NCBI RefSeq assembly: GCF_900130005.1
Contig: NZ_FQXP01000010.1
Span: forward strand, 62,001-126,000
Direction of reading: 5' to 3'
Source of the DNA: Clostridium collagenovorans DSM 3089
GTDB lineage: Bacteria > Bacillota > Clostridia > Clostridiales > Clostridiaceae
Length of the DNA: 64,000 bases
How positions within the stretch are numbered: the stretch's first letter is position 1; every line of letters starts with the position of its first letter. Positions 27,062 to 35,784 of the stretch are shown here, in pieces. The notes under the pieces were generated by a model. That model saw nothing but the letters and a program-made list of their open reading frames with translations, did no database searches and had not been told where the DNA came from. A program made the translations under genes and the position numbers.

Positions 27062-28720
27062 ATGTTTAAAATTAAGTTAAAAAATCATAATTCTTTAGAA
27101 ATGAATGTGGGATCAATATTAAATGATATTTTAATAGAGAGTAAATTAAATGATACAGTAGAATTACCAATTATACTTGGAGAAATTAATGATGATATTT
27201 TAGAATTAAGTGAAAAAGTAGAGTGTAGTGGAGAATTTAAACCTATAGATATAAGTTATGATATAGGAAAAAGAGCATATATAAGAACCTTACTATTTGT
27301 ATTAATAAAAGCTACTTTAGATATATTTCCAAAGGCACGCATAACAATAGAGCATTCAATAAGTAAAGGTATATTTGGTGAGATAAAAAAGGATATTACC
27401 TTAAGTGCTGATGATTTAAATGCAATAAAGAATAGAATGAAGACAATTATAGAGGAAGATATAATTATAGAGAAATTAGAAGTATCTACAAAAGAGGCTA
27501 TTGAAATATTTTCACAATATAATATGCTTGATAAAGTAAAATTACTTGAAAGTTTAAAAATAGATAGGGTAAAATTATATAGGTTAGATGGAAGATATGA
27601 TTACTTTTATGGGCCAATGGCATATTCATCGGGAGTACTAAAATCATTTGATTTAATAAAATATGAATCAGGATTTTTACTTAGATATCCAACGGATGGT
27701 AAAAGTTTAAATATTCCTAAATTGAACCACTATCCAAAGTTAAATAGGATTTTTAAAGAAGCAGAAGAATGGGGAAATATAATGGAGATTCCAGATGTAG
27801 GTTCTCTAAATAAACTAGTAGAAGAAAGTAAAATTGCAGATATGATTAGGGTAAATGAGGGGTTGCAAGAAAAGAAAATTGCATATATAGCTGATAAAAT
27901 TTGTAGTAATAAGGATGTGCAACTAGTATTCATAGCTGGTCCTTCATCTTCAGGCAAAACTACATTTACTAAAAGATTGGCAATACAGTTAATGGCAAAT
28001 GGAAAGAAACCAGTTCAAATTTCTATGGATAACTATTTTGTAGATAGAGAAGTTACACCTTTAGACGAAAATGGTCAAAGAGATTTTGAATCTATTTATG
28101 CCATAGATATAGAGTTATTTAATAATCAATTAACTCAATTGATTAAGGGTGAGAATATAGAAATGCCAACTTATGATTTTATTTTAGGAACAAGAGTTTG
28201 GAAGGGAGAAACACTGCAGTTAGAGAAGAATGGAATAATTCTTATAGAAGGAATTCATGGATTAAATGAATGTTTAAGCAAAGATATATCTCAAAATCAA
28301 AAGTTTAAAATATATATAAGTTGTTTAACACAATTGAATATAGATGATCATAATAGAATTTCTACTACAGATGTGAGAACTGTAAGAAGAATAGTAAGAG
28401 ACAGTATAACTAGAGGATATAATGCGGAAAGAACTTTAACTATGTGGCCTTCTGTTAGAAGAGGAGAAGAAAAGAATATTTTTGTATTCCAAGAAGAAGC
28501 AGATGTCATGTTTAACTCTAATTTAATATATGAACTTTGCGTTTTAAAGAAATATGCTTTAAAGGAGTTGGACATAATAACAAAAGAAAGTCCTGTATAT
28601 TATGAAGCTAAAAGATTAAAGAGTTTTTTACACTTCTTTGAAGATGTAGATGAAAAGTTAGTACCTGATGATTCTTTATTAAGAGAATTCATAGGTGGAA
28701 GTTATTTCTATGAAGATTAA
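27062..28720 (+). CDS. Uridine kinase-like nucleoside kinase with ThrRS-like N-terminal domain
   Basis: The 552-residue protein has an N-terminal TGS/threonyl-tRNA-synthetase-like module (about residues 1-240, including YFYGPMAYSSGVLKSFDL and FLLRYPT) fused to a phosphoribulokinase/uridine kinase P-loop domain (about 275-480). The Walker A is GPSSSGKTTF, the substrate motif is SMDNYFVDRE, and IEGIHGLNE and RRIVRDSITRG follow. This architecture is common in Firmicutes. Phosphorylation of a nucleoside is expected, but the substrate is not proven. AGGAGG precedes the ATG. Confidence 0.88.
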   Translation: MFKIKLKNHNSLEMNVGSILNDILIESKLNDTVELPIILGEINDDILELSEKVECSGEFKPIDISYDIGKRAYIRTLLFVLIKATLDIFPKARITIEHSISKGIFGEIKKDITLSADDLNAIKNRMKTIIEEDIIIEKLEVSTKEAIEIFSQYNMLDKVKLLESLKIDRVKLYRLDGRYDYFYGPMAYSSGVLKSFDLIKYESGFLLRYPTDGKSLNIPKLNHYPKLNRIFKEAEEWGNIMEIPDVGSLNKLVEESKIADMIRVNEGLQEKKIAYIADKICSNKDVQLVFIAGPSSSGKTTFTKRLAIQLMANGKKPVQISMDNYFVDREVTPLDENGQRDFESIYAIDIELFNNQLTQLIKGENIEMPTYDFILGTRVWKGETLQLEKNGIILIEGIHGLNECLSKDISQNQKFKIYISCLTQLNIDDHNRISTTDVRTVRRIVRDSITRGYNAERTLTMWPSVRRGEEKNIFVFQEEADVMFNSNLIYELCVLKKYALKELDIITKESPVYYEAKRLKSFLHFFEDVDEKLVPDDSLLREFIGGSYFYED

Positions 28721-28943
28721 ATTTTCAACAAAATACAACAAAAAATGTTTTTAAAAATATAAAAAAGAAGGTATAATGTAATTGGATTAGAAAAAGATTT
28801 ACGAGAATTTAATATATTATTATATATTTCGCATAAAAATGATTTAAAAAGTCGAAATATAATATTTAGTGATAATATTTTAAATGAAATCTATTTTAGG
28901 TTTATTTAAGTAAACTAAAGAGGCGAAGGGAGAAATATAGGTT

Positions 28944-29834
28944 ATGATATTCGCAAATAAAGGAAAAGAGTTAGTTGAAATATGTAATAGAGAAAATATC
29001 TCAATAGCAGAATATTGTATAAGATATGAGATGGAAAATTCTGATTTAAGTAGAGAAGAAGTTATAGAAGCTATGAAGAAGAATTTAGATGTAATGAAGG
29101 ATTCTGCAAACTTTGCTATAAACAACGATGTTAAATCAGTAAGTGGATTAATTGGTGGAGATGCTAAAAAAATTAAAAAGTATGCGGATAATAATAAAAG
29201 CTTAAGCGGAGAAGTTATGATTAAAGCTATGGCTCGTGCTTCTTCAAGTTCAGAAGTTAATGCAGCTATGGGAAGAATAGTAGCTGCACCAACAGCTGGT
29301 TCTTGTGGTATTTTACCTTCAGTAATCATAACTGCTGGTGAGCAATTAAACTCATCAGATGAGGAAATGGTAAAAGGGTTATTTACAGCGGCAGGTGTAG
29401 GAAATATAATTGCACAAAATGCTACTTTAGCTGGAGCAGCTGGAGGATGTCAGGCTGAGTGTGGTTCAGCAGCTGCAATGGGAGCAGCGGCTGCAGTTGA
29501 AATGATGGGTGGTACACCAGATATGGCCTTACATGCAGCTTCAATAGTATTTAAAAATATATTAGGATTAGTATGCGATCCAATAGCTGGTTTAGTTGAA
29601 GTTCCTTGTGCTAAGAGAAATATAGCAGGAGCTGTAAGTGCTTTAACTACTGCAGATTTAGCTATGGCAGGTGTTAAGAGTGTAATTCCTTTTGACGAAG
29701 TTGTAGATGCTATGTATAGAGTTGGAAAACAACTTCCAAGTGAATTAAGAGAAACTGCAAAGGGTGGTTTAGCAATTACACCTACAGGTTTAAAGTTAGA
29801 AGAACAAATTATGGGAAGAAAATGTGGTAAATAA
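28944..29834 (+). CDS. sdaAA: L-serine dehydratase, iron-sulfur-dependent, alpha subunit
   Basis: This 296-residue subunit deaminates serine to pyruvate and ammonia. Fe-S cysteines lie in GSCGILPS, GGCQAECGSAAAMG and VCDPIAGLVEVPCAKRN, and APTAGSCG is the substrate loop. The beta subunit gene sdaAB usually sits directly upstream, but here the uridine-kinase-like gene is found instead, so the partner must be encoded elsewhere. Pyruvate from serine would feed Stickland oxidation, complementing the glycine reductase operon. The candidate ribosome site GAAGGGAG is about 13 bp from the ATG. Confidence 0.93.
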   Translation: MIFANKGKELVEICNRENISIAEYCIRYEMENSDLSREEVIEAMKKNLDVMKDSANFAINNDVKSVSGLIGGDAKKIKKYADNNKSLSGEVMIKAMARASSSSEVNAAMGRIVAAPTAGSCGILPSVIITAGEQLNSSDEEMVKGLFTAAGVGNIIAQNATLAGAAGGCQAECGSAAAMGAAAAVEMMGGTPDMALHAASIVFKNILGLVCDPIAGLVEVPCAKRNIAGAVSALTTADLAMAGVKSVIPFDEVVDAMYRVGKQLPSELRETAKGGLAITPTGLKLEEQIMGRKCGK

Positions 29835-29886
29835 TGGGGTTTTATTTAATAACACACTATAATTAAATAGTTAAAGAGAACAAAGA

Positions 29887-29930
29887 AGAAGGTTACTTTA
29901 AAATAATATTTTAAAGTAACCTTCTATATT
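29887..29930. terminator. Terminator after sdaAA
   Basis: A perfect 18-bp stem (29887-29904 with 29908-29925) with a 3-nt loop, then ATATTTT. It lies between convergent genes. Confidence 0.8.
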
Positions 29931-29996
29931 TTAATAATCAGTGTGATAATAATTGCTTAGAACTCTATTTATTTATACATAAAAAGATGGTGAAAT

Positions 29997-30704
29997 TTAC
30001 TTTATTTTTATAAATGACAATAAATCTTTTATTTTTGATGAATCAAAATTTTTTAAATTTAATTTTGATAAATCAATTTTTGATAAATCAACTTTATCTT
30101 CTAGTCCTTTTAAAAGAGTAGTAGTGTCTGCACCTTCACAGTTTATTAATAAAAGTAAAAGTAAAATCCATATCCATGAGCATGTGTTATTATCAGGATC
30201 AGGTGTTGGATTATTAATATCAAGATTTAAAAATAGTGCTAAAAAAATGAAGATAAAACTAAAATCAAAAGAAATAGATATATTATTATTAGCTACATCG
30301 TTGAAATTAGTAGCTGGATTGCCTATATTCTCTAATACGGATAATATTTGAGAAGTTTCATTTTCATTACTTACCTGACCTTGCCCTTGACCTTGCCCTT
30401 GACCTTGTTCATTGTCAGAAAATTGCCCTTGACCTTGCCCTTGTCCTTGACCTTGTTCATTGTTAGATAATTGTCCTTGTCCTTGTCCTTGTCCTTGTCC
30501 TTGATGTGATTCTAAAATTGCAGCTTGAACTTGTTTTAATTCTTGAAGTTGAAGATTTAAATCATTTTGGATTTGAAGTTGTTCGTTTAACTGTTGATTT
30601 ATTTGTTGTTGAATTTGTTTTAATTCAGCAACAACCTCTAATAAACCATAATACATATTTCCTATATTGTAATAGCACATTTCACCATGTTTATTTTCGC
30701 TCAT
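29997..30704 (-). CDS. Low-complexity Gln/Gly-repeat protein with hydrophobic segments, probably spore-associated
   Basis: The 235-residue protein begins with a Gln-rich coiled-coil-like helix (about residues 10-65: LKQIQQQINQQLNEQ). Three 16-residue repeats (QGQGQGQGQGQLSNNE and variants) follow, then two hydrophobic segments (ISFDFSFIFIFLALFL and CSWIWILLLLLLI) and a leucine-rich amphipathic tail with pentamer-like units (KVDLSKIDLSKLNLKNFD). There is no signal peptide. I recognise no family. A sigma-K-like promoter upstream and leaderless, repeat-rich composition suggest a spore coat or exosporium protein. ATG 30704 is chosen because GGAG is 9 bp away; ATG 30713 abuts it. Confidence 0.65.
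   Translation of the reverse strand: MSENKHGEMCYYNIGNMYYGLLEVVAELKQIQQQINQQLNEQLQIQNDLNLQLQELKQVQAAILESHQGQGQGQGQGQLSNNEQGQGQGQGQGQFSDNEQGQGQGQGQGQVSNENETSQILSVLENIGNPATNFNDVANNNISISFDFSFIFIFLALFLNLDINNPTPDPDNNTCSWIWILLLLLLINCEGADTTTLLKGLEDKVDLSKIDLSKLNLKNFDSSKIKDLLSFIKIK
30374..30504 (-). repeat. Three 48-bp tandem repeats built from CCTTGN hexamers
   Basis: Within the gene above, the DNA consists of runs of CCTTGC, CCTTGA and CCTTGT hexamers encoding Gly-Gln, interrupted twice by a TTCATTGT-type spacer. Such nested repeats slip easily, so the length should vary between strains. Confidence 0.85.
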
Positions 30705-30751
30705 TAATGTCATCTCCTAAAATTTTTATAAGAAGGTTAACTTCTTAATAA

Positions 30752-30778
30752 TATACTATTCATATATAGATAATAAGT
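30752..30778 (-). promoter_or_regulatory. Sigma-K-like promoter (8 of 9 positions)
   Basis: On the minus strand AC, exactly 16 nt, then AATAGTATA fits AC-N16-CATANNNTA except for the first C. It lies about 48 bp upstream of the repeat-protein start codon. The rest of the gap to 31011 is AT-rich, with short direct repeats of AGTAAAAATA (about 30840-30890) and no ORF. Confidence 0.4.
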
Positions 30779-31011
30779 TACAAGAAAAACAAAAAAACGA
30801 CTTTGAGCTATTTAAAAATAATAGAAATTAATCTTATTAAGTAAAAATATAGTTTAAAAAGTAAAAATATGGCTTAAAAAGTAAAAAAATAATAAAATGT
30901 ATTATTAAGTATAAATATGAAGTTATTAATGATATTAAATAAAAAGAGTTAAGTAACAGAAATCAACCTATGGAATAAAATGTTAGTGTAAAAATAATTT
31001 TGGAGGAAATG

Positions 31012-31563
31012 ATGAACTTAAAACTTAAGGATTCACAAACACTAAAAAATTTACTAAAGACTTTTACAGGGGAGTCAAGGGCTAGAAATAAGTATACATT
31101 ATATGCTGAAGTAGCGAGAAAAGAAGGATATGAGGATATAGCTGCTATTTTTAAGGAAACAGCTCATAATGAACTTGCACATGCTAGAGAGGTATTTAAT
31201 AAGTATTTAAAGATAAATGGAACTACTTTAGAAAATTTAAAAGATGCTGCAGCGGGAGAAAGTGCAGAGTATAAAAAGATTTATAAGGAGTTTGAAGAGG
31301 TAGCAAGACAAGAAGGGTTTAATGAAATAGCTGATTTTTATAAGGAATTAAGAGAAGTTGAAGAAAATCATGAAGAGAGATTTTCAGATTTAGCAGATAA
31401 AATGGAAAAGGGAATGATTTTTAAAAGTGATAACCCTATAAAATGGCAGTGTATGAATTGTGGATATATACATGAGGGAAAAGAAGCTCCTTTAGTATGT
31501 CCATTATGTAAATATCCTATTTCATATTTTAAGCCATATCGTACAGTATGTAGGGGTGAGTAG
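31012..31563 (+). CDS. Rubrerythrin
   Basis: This 183-residue peroxide-scavenging protein has an N-terminal four-helix diiron domain (about residues 5-140, with FTGESRARNKY, ETAHNELAHAREVF, AGESAEY and EVEENHEERF) and a C-terminal rubredoxin-like Fe(Cys)4 site (CMNCGYIHEG and CPLCKYP). It reduces hydrogen peroxide with electrons from NADH via rubredoxin-type partners, a main oxygen defence of clostridia. ATG 31012 is 5 bp from GGAGG. The next gene begins 1 bp after its stop. Confidence 0.93.
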   Translation: MNLKLKDSQTLKNLLKTFTGESRARNKYTLYAEVARKEGYEDIAAIFKETAHNELAHAREVFNKYLKINGTTLENLKDAAAGESAEYKKIYKEFEEVARQEGFNEIADFYKELREVEENHEERFSDLADKMEKGMIFKSDNPIKWQCMNCGYIHEGKEAPLVCPLCKYPISYFKPYRTVCRGE

Positions 31564-31564
31564 T

Positions 31565-31918
31565 ATGTTTATAAGATATCCAGAGTCATTACTAGAAGAG
31601 TTATATAGAAGTCCAGAGAAGAAGAAGTGTAAATCTTCAGAATACTATGAAGAGGATTTTGTTATAGAAGAAAAGCACCATAAAGATAAAACTTATATAA
31701 AAGAAGAATTCAAAGAAAAGAAATACGATAAGGAAGAATGTACAAGTAAAAAGCACGATAAAAAGATTATAGAAGCAAAGAAAGATGATAAAAAGAAAGA
31801 ATGTACTAAGGATAATAAAAAGAAAGCTATGGATAAAAATACAAGTAGTAAAATAGAAATAAATGAACTTTTAGATATTATAGACGAAGAATTCATTAAA
31901 GAGGCAACTAAAAAATAA
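31565..31918 (+). CDS. Lys/Glu-rich hydrophilic protein of unknown function
   Basis: This 117-residue protein starts MFIRYPESLLEELYRSPEK and is then dominated by Lys, Glu and Asp with repeated KKYDKEEC-, KKHDKK- and KKDDKKKEC-like units, ending in an acidic helix (ELLDIIDEEFIKEA). It has no signal peptide or membrane helix and appears disordered with regularly spaced Cys. It lies between rubrerythrin (1 bp) and the antiporter (TAATG overlap), so all three are co-translated. A metal-chelating or spore-type role is possible but unsupported. Confidence 0.65.
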   Translation: MFIRYPESLLEELYRSPEKKKCKSSEYYEEDFVIEEKHHKDKTYIKEEFKEKKYDKEECTSKKHDKKIIEAKKDDKKKECTKDNKKKAMDKNTSSKIEINELLDIIDEEFIKEATKK

Positions 31919-32904
31919 TGTCTAATATATTTCAAGTAGCGCTATATTCTTTTTGCATGATTCCTCTTGCTTTTTTTCTAGGAAAAAATACTGAAAAAAT
32001 ATCAGATTATATTGGTGAAAAACAAGGTGGATTGTTAAGTGCTACCATAGGGAATTTACCGGAGTTGATTATGGGGCTTTGGTCTTTGAAATATGGAATG
32101 ATTGCTATGGCGAAGGCTTCTGTCATAGGAAGTATATTATGTAATATGCTTTTAGGTGTGGGAATAGCTGTAATCTATGGTGGAATAAAATATGGTGAAC
32201 AAAACTTTAATAAGAATATAGCAAGAACTAATTTCCAAATGCTTGTATTATCCTTAAGCGCTATGATTGTGTTAGCAACTCTAGATGTATATGATAAGCT
32301 TTCAGTAAATATAAGTAAGAGTATATGCTTAGAAGTATCTATTGTATTGATGGTTATTTATATATTAGGTCTAATATTTTCCCTATTCACTCATAAGAGA
32401 ATTTTTGAAACCTCAGAGGAGATAAAAAGTAAAAAAGAAAAGGACAAAGATTTTATATATATAGTAATAAAGTTAATTGTCTTAACTATTTTATTGAATT
32501 TTATCGCTGAAAAATTAGTATTCAATTTAAATATTTTTAGCGAGACTTATAATATTTCTGAAGAGTTTTTAGGAATAGTTTTAATACCATTATTAGGAAA
32601 TATGGGTGAAATAGCATCATCTATAATTAGTGCTGCTAATAATAAAATAAATCTAAGTATAGAGACGTCGATAGGGTCTTGTATACAGATGTCTATGTTT
32701 GTGTTACCTATAATGATAATTGCTGCTTCAGTTATGGGAATAGGCATGAATATGATTTATTCAGGATTTGAAGTAATTATGACGGTAATTGCTGTAATAA
32801 TGTCTTATATAGTGTTTCAGGATGGTAAGACTTATTGGTTTGAGGGTGCTATTTTATTGAGTATATATATAATAATAACTTTAGCATATTACTATATTGC
32901 TTAG
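31918..32904 (+). CDS. Ca2+/H+ antiporter (CAX family)
   Basis: This 328-residue membrane protein has about ten to eleven helices. Both alpha repeats of the CaCA superfamily are visible: GGLLSATIGNLPELIMGL in the first half and GNMGEIASSIISA plus IGSCIQMSMFVLP in the second, each with the ion-coordinating Glu. These motifs match VCX1/ChaA-type exchangers, which expel calcium or other divalent cations using the proton gradient. Translationally coupled to the Lys/Glu-rich gene. Confidence 0.88.
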   Translation: MSNIFQVALYSFCMIPLAFFLGKNTEKISDYIGEKQGGLLSATIGNLPELIMGLWSLKYGMIAMAKASVIGSILCNMLLGVGIAVIYGGIKYGEQNFNKNIARTNFQMLVLSLSAMIVLATLDVYDKLSVNISKSICLEVSIVLMVIYILGLIFSLFTHKRIFETSEEIKSKKEKDKDFIYIVIKLIVLTILLNFIAEKLVFNLNIFSETYNISEEFLGIVLIPLLGNMGEIASSIISAANNKINLSIETSIGSCIQMSMFVLPIMIIAASVMGIGMNMIYSGFEVIMTVIAVIMSYIVFQDGKTYWFEGAILLSIYIIITLAYYYIA

Positions 32905-32908
32905 TAAA

Positions 32909-32937
32909 CCTTAAAATTTCTTTGAGAAATTTTAAGG
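32909..32937 (+). terminator. Stem-loop directly after the antiporter gene
   Basis: Perfect 13-bp stem (32909-32921 with 32925-32937), 3-nt loop. It is the first of two tandem hairpins. Confidence 0.6.
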
Positions 32938-32950
32938 AATAATTAAAATG

Positions 32951-32997
32951 AGAAGTATTATCTTATGGATATAAGGTAATATTTCTCTATTTTTTTA
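32951..32997 (+). terminator. Terminator, second of two tandem hairpins
   Basis: Left arm 32951-32965 pairs with 32972-32986 with two imperfect positions, followed by a run of seven T. Confidence 0.75.
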
Positions 32998-33035
32998 ATA
33001 TAATATTTATGATAACGGTCAAAGGAAGTGATAAG

Positions 33036-33362
33036 TTGACGTATAGAAAAGTTATTGAAACTTGTTATTGTGATATAAATAATTTAAGTGACTTACTTGG
33101 AAAACTTGTTGGTTCATATACTGCATTGGTTGGAGCTGCTGGTGAGTTAAATAAAATTGCATTGAGTAGCAAAAGTGAGATTAATAGAACTTTAGATAGA
33201 GTAGAAGATCTAGGGTATGTTATAGACGAAGCAATAAAAGCTCTAGATTGTAGTGTATGTAATTATGGGACTTATTGCAAGGTTAAATCTGGAACTATGA
33301 AACCTCATATAGTAGAAAAGCATGTGTCAACTGAAATTCATAGAGATTTTATTTCAGAGTAG
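33036..33362 (+). CDS. Small conserved-looking protein of unknown function
   Basis: This 108-residue protein begins MTYRKVIETCYCDINNLSDL, is largely helical, and ends with a Cys-containing segment (LDCSVCNYGTYCKVK) and HIVEKHVSTEIHRDF. Six Cys in total, including CxC and CxxC, suggest metal binding or disulfides. TTG 33036 is preferred because AAAGGAAG lies 7 bp before it; an in-frame ATG at 33009 has no ribosome site and sits in a TATAAT-like promoter. No family recognised. Confidence 0.6.
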   Translation: MTYRKVIETCYCDINNLSDLLGKLVGSYTALVGAAGELNKIALSSKSEINRTLDRVEDLGYVIDEAIKALDCSVCNYGTYCKVKSGTMKPHIVEKHVSTEIHRDFISE

Positions 33363-33444
33363 AAATAAAAAATATCTTTTAAATTAATTTGCTTAATCTT
33401 ATATTTTTTTGTTTTATGGATAAAATAAATTTGAGGTGATGCAA

Positions 33445-33876
33445 ATGTATGTAAAGGATATTATGACTATAAATGTTGTAAGTGCCAATCCTGAGAGTAC
33501 TGTAGAGTCTGTAGCAGATTTAATGAAAAACCACCATATAGGAATGGTTCCAATCTGTGATGATAATAATAAAGTAATAGGTGTGATCACAGATAGAGAT
33601 ATAGTTTTAAGAAGTGTATCACAGGGGGAAGAATGTAAAAATCAAAGGGTAAGAGAAATTATGACATCTAATCCTACACTTATAAGTAGAGAGATAGATA
33701 TAAATGAAGCAGCTGATATAATGGGAAGAAAACAAATAAGACGTTTACCTGTTATTGATGATAGCGGACTTATAGGGATAATTTCTTTAGGAGATGTATC
33801 CCAAGAGTTAGAACATAAAGATACAGCAGGAGAAGCATTAAGTAATATCTCTAGTTATAGTTCTTCGGAAAATTAA
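33445..33876 (+). CDS. CBS-domain pair protein
   Basis: This 143-residue cytosolic protein consists of two CBS motifs: VKDIMTINVVSANPES with GVITDRDIVLR, and REIMTSNPTLISRE with GIISLGDVSQEL. CBS pairs bind adenine nucleotides and usually regulate enzymes or transporters. It stands alone between terminators. A GAGGTGA site precedes ATG 33445; the upstream GTG and ATG (33436, 33439) lie inside that site. Confidence 0.9.
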   Translation: MYVKDIMTINVVSANPESTVESVADLMKNHHIGMVPICDDNNKVIGVITDRDIVLRSVSQGEECKNQRVREIMTSNPTLISREIDINEAADIMGRKQIRRLPVIDDSGLIGIISLGDVSQELEHKDTAGEALSNISSYSSSEN

Positions 33877-33877
33877 T

Positions 33878-33928
33878 AAACAAATTTAAATAATCCATGG
33901 ATATCCATGGATTATTTTATTTGTTTAT
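33878..33928. terminator. Terminator of the CBS gene (30-nt perfect palindrome)
   Basis: The core 33888-33917 is a perfect palindrome around CCATGGATATCCATGG, with flanks AAACAAA and TTTGTTT adding a partial lower stem. Confidence 0.75.
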
Positions 33929-33970
33929 TTAAATATTTCAAATTATATATTATAATATTGAGGTATAAGA

Positions 33971-34001
33971 GAAAGTATAGTAATAAATTTACTATACTTT
34001 C
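33971..34001. terminator. Second stem-loop downstream of the CBS gene
   Basis: Perfect 13-bp stem 33971-33983 with 33989-34001 and a 5-nt loop, 53 bp after the first hairpin. It may be a back-up terminator or belong to the leader of the lipid kinase gene. Confidence 0.55.
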
Positions 34002-34123
34002 AATAATTTTTTAGTATAAAATTATGTATTTATAAATGAGAAAAAAGGAATATTAAGTTTAGATTAAAGTTAACTATAGTATGGGTGTAAAAACTTAAAG
34101 AAGGTGTTAAGGGGGAATTTATA

Positions 34124-35002
34124 ATGAAAAAGGTTAAATTTATTTATAATCCCTATTCAGGTGAAAATGCAATATTATCACAGTTAGATAAGGTTATAAA
34201 AGTTCATCAAAAGTATGGGTATACTGTAATACCGTTTAGAATATCTTATGAATATGATGTTCAAGACGCTTTTAAGGATATTCATAATAATTATGAATAT
34301 ATTTTAGTTGCAGGTGGAGATGGAACAGTTGATAAAATTTTAAATATAATGATGACATTGAATATCAAGAAGCCATTAGCTATTATACCAACTGGTACAG
34401 CAAATGATTTTAGTAAACTTATGAATTTAGGTGATGATGTAGAAGAAATTTGTGAAAAGATTTTAACCAGTAAACCTAAAAGAGTAGATGTAGGAAAAAT
34501 AAATGATAAATATTTTATTAATGTAGCAAGCACAGGACTATTTACTGATATATCTCAAAAAACTGATGTTAATTTAAAAAATACTATGGGTAAATTAGCT
34601 TATTACCTAAAGGGTATAGAGTCATTGCCTAATTTTAGAAGACTTAAGGTGGAGGTTGATTCTAAAGAATTACAATATGAAGGCTATATGTATCTAATGC
34701 TTGTTTTCAATGGTAAAACAGCTGGGAATTTTAAATTAGGATATAAGTCAGAAATAGATGATGGTCTTTTAGATGTAATAATAATAAAAGCTGGACATAT
34801 GAAGGATATAATATCAATATTCTTTAATATTCTAAAAGGTGAGCATTTAGAGGGTGTACCAGGAGTTCTTTATTTTAAAACTAAAAAACTAAAAATAGAA
34901 TGTGAAGAGGATATAGTTACTGATATAGATGGAGAAAGAGGACCAGATTTTCCTGTTACTATAGAATGTATGCCTAAGGCTCTTAAGCTTTTAGGATTTT
35001 AA
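34124..35002 (+). CDS. YegS/DgkB-type lipid kinase (diacylglycerol kinase family)
   Basis: This 292-residue protein has the DAGK catalytic domain with the ATP-binding VAGGDGTVDKILN motif, IPTGTANDFSK, and a C-terminal domain with IDDGLLDVIIIK and DIDGERGPDFPV. It would phosphorylate diacylglycerol or a related lipid to recycle membrane lipids. A GGGGGAA ribosome site precedes the ATG. The following gene is 86 bp downstream. Confidence 0.9.
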   Translation: MKKVKFIYNPYSGENAILSQLDKVIKVHQKYGYTVIPFRISYEYDVQDAFKDIHNNYEYILVAGGDGTVDKILNIMMTLNIKKPLAIIPTGTANDFSKLMNLGDDVEEICEKILTSKPKRVDVGKINDKYFINVASTGLFTDISQKTDVNLKNTMGKLAYYLKGIESLPNFRRLKVEVDSKELQYEGYMYLMLVFNGKTAGNFKLGYKSEIDDGLLDVIIIKAGHMKDIISIFFNILKGEHLEGVPGVLYFKTKKLKIECEEDIVTDIDGERGPDFPVTIECMPKALKLLGF

Positions 35003-35088
35003 TTAATAAAATTAATTAAAAGAATAAGTAATAATCTAAGCAAAATTTTAATAATTATAAGTAACATTAATTTAAATGGAGTTGAAGT

Positions 35089-35739
35089 ATGAAGTCTTAT
35101 TTATATTTAGGTTACTTAATAAGTATGTTTTTAATAACGTATATAAGTATTATATATACTAAAAAGTATGCCCCTAATAAAATAAAGGTAATTTATATAT
35201 GCTTATTTTCGCTAATCTTTATAAGAAATGCAGTTTTATTTTACACGTATCTAAGTAATAATCTAACTAACTTATATTTAGCAAAGGGCATAATATATTT
35301 TAATTTGTTATGTTTCCCAATAGCAGGTATAATGAGCTTCTATATTTTCTTAAGGGATAATAAGTTTAATTTTAATAACATTTTAGGAGTTATAGGTATA
35401 CTGTTTATTTCTTATATTGTTAATGTTTACTTAAATGAAGCAAATATTAATTTAATAGATTCTTTAGGATACATATTTGTTTCAAGCAATATTAAGTTTA
35501 TTAAAATATTTACCCTAGTACTATATGGAAGCATAATGCTTATAAGCTTAAGAATATTTAGTGGAAAAGCTTCTAATAAATTTGGTGGTACTTTAATTGT
35601 TATATCCTCTATAACAACTATAATATGTAATTATCTTTTTTATGGTAATGATGCTATGATTATAACTACATACTTAAGTGAAGTACTTTGGGTAATGACG
35701 TTGTTTTATAGTTTAATAAGATTTAAAAAAAGTCATTAA
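35089..35739 (+). CDS. Polytopic membrane protein of unknown function
   Basis: This 216-residue protein has about seven hydrophobic helices, short loops, and a basic C terminus (RFKKSH). The arrangement resembles 7TM receptor-like N-terminal modules of sensor proteins, but no catalytic domain follows. No family was recognised. It is in the same direction as the lipid kinase gene and may share its transcript. Confidence 0.55.
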   Translation: MKSYLYLGYLISMFLITYISIIYTKKYAPNKIKVIYICLFSLIFIRNAVLFYTYLSNNLTNLYLAKGIIYFNLLCFPIAGIMSFYIFLRDNKFNFNNILGVIGILFISYIVNVYLNEANINLIDSLGYIFVSSNIKFIKIFTLVLYGSIMLISLRIFSGKASNKFGGTLIVISSITTIICNYLFYGNDAMIITTYLSEVLWVMTLFYSLIRFKKSH

Positions 35740-35742
35740 AAT

Positions 35743-35784
35743 AAAAGTTGCTGCATAACAAAACTGTTATACAGCAACCTTTTT
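35743..35784. terminator. Bidirectional terminator between convergent genes
   Basis: AAAAGTTGCTG pairs with CAGCAACCTTTT (one bulge), with GCATAAC/GTTATAC extending the stem. T-runs lie on both sides. It abuts the end of ygiQ. Confidence 0.75.

Noticed and set aside
30374..30504. CRISPR-like repeat array
   Set aside because: Hexamer-based repeats encode Gly-Gln in frame inside an ORF and there are no unique spacers of regular length.
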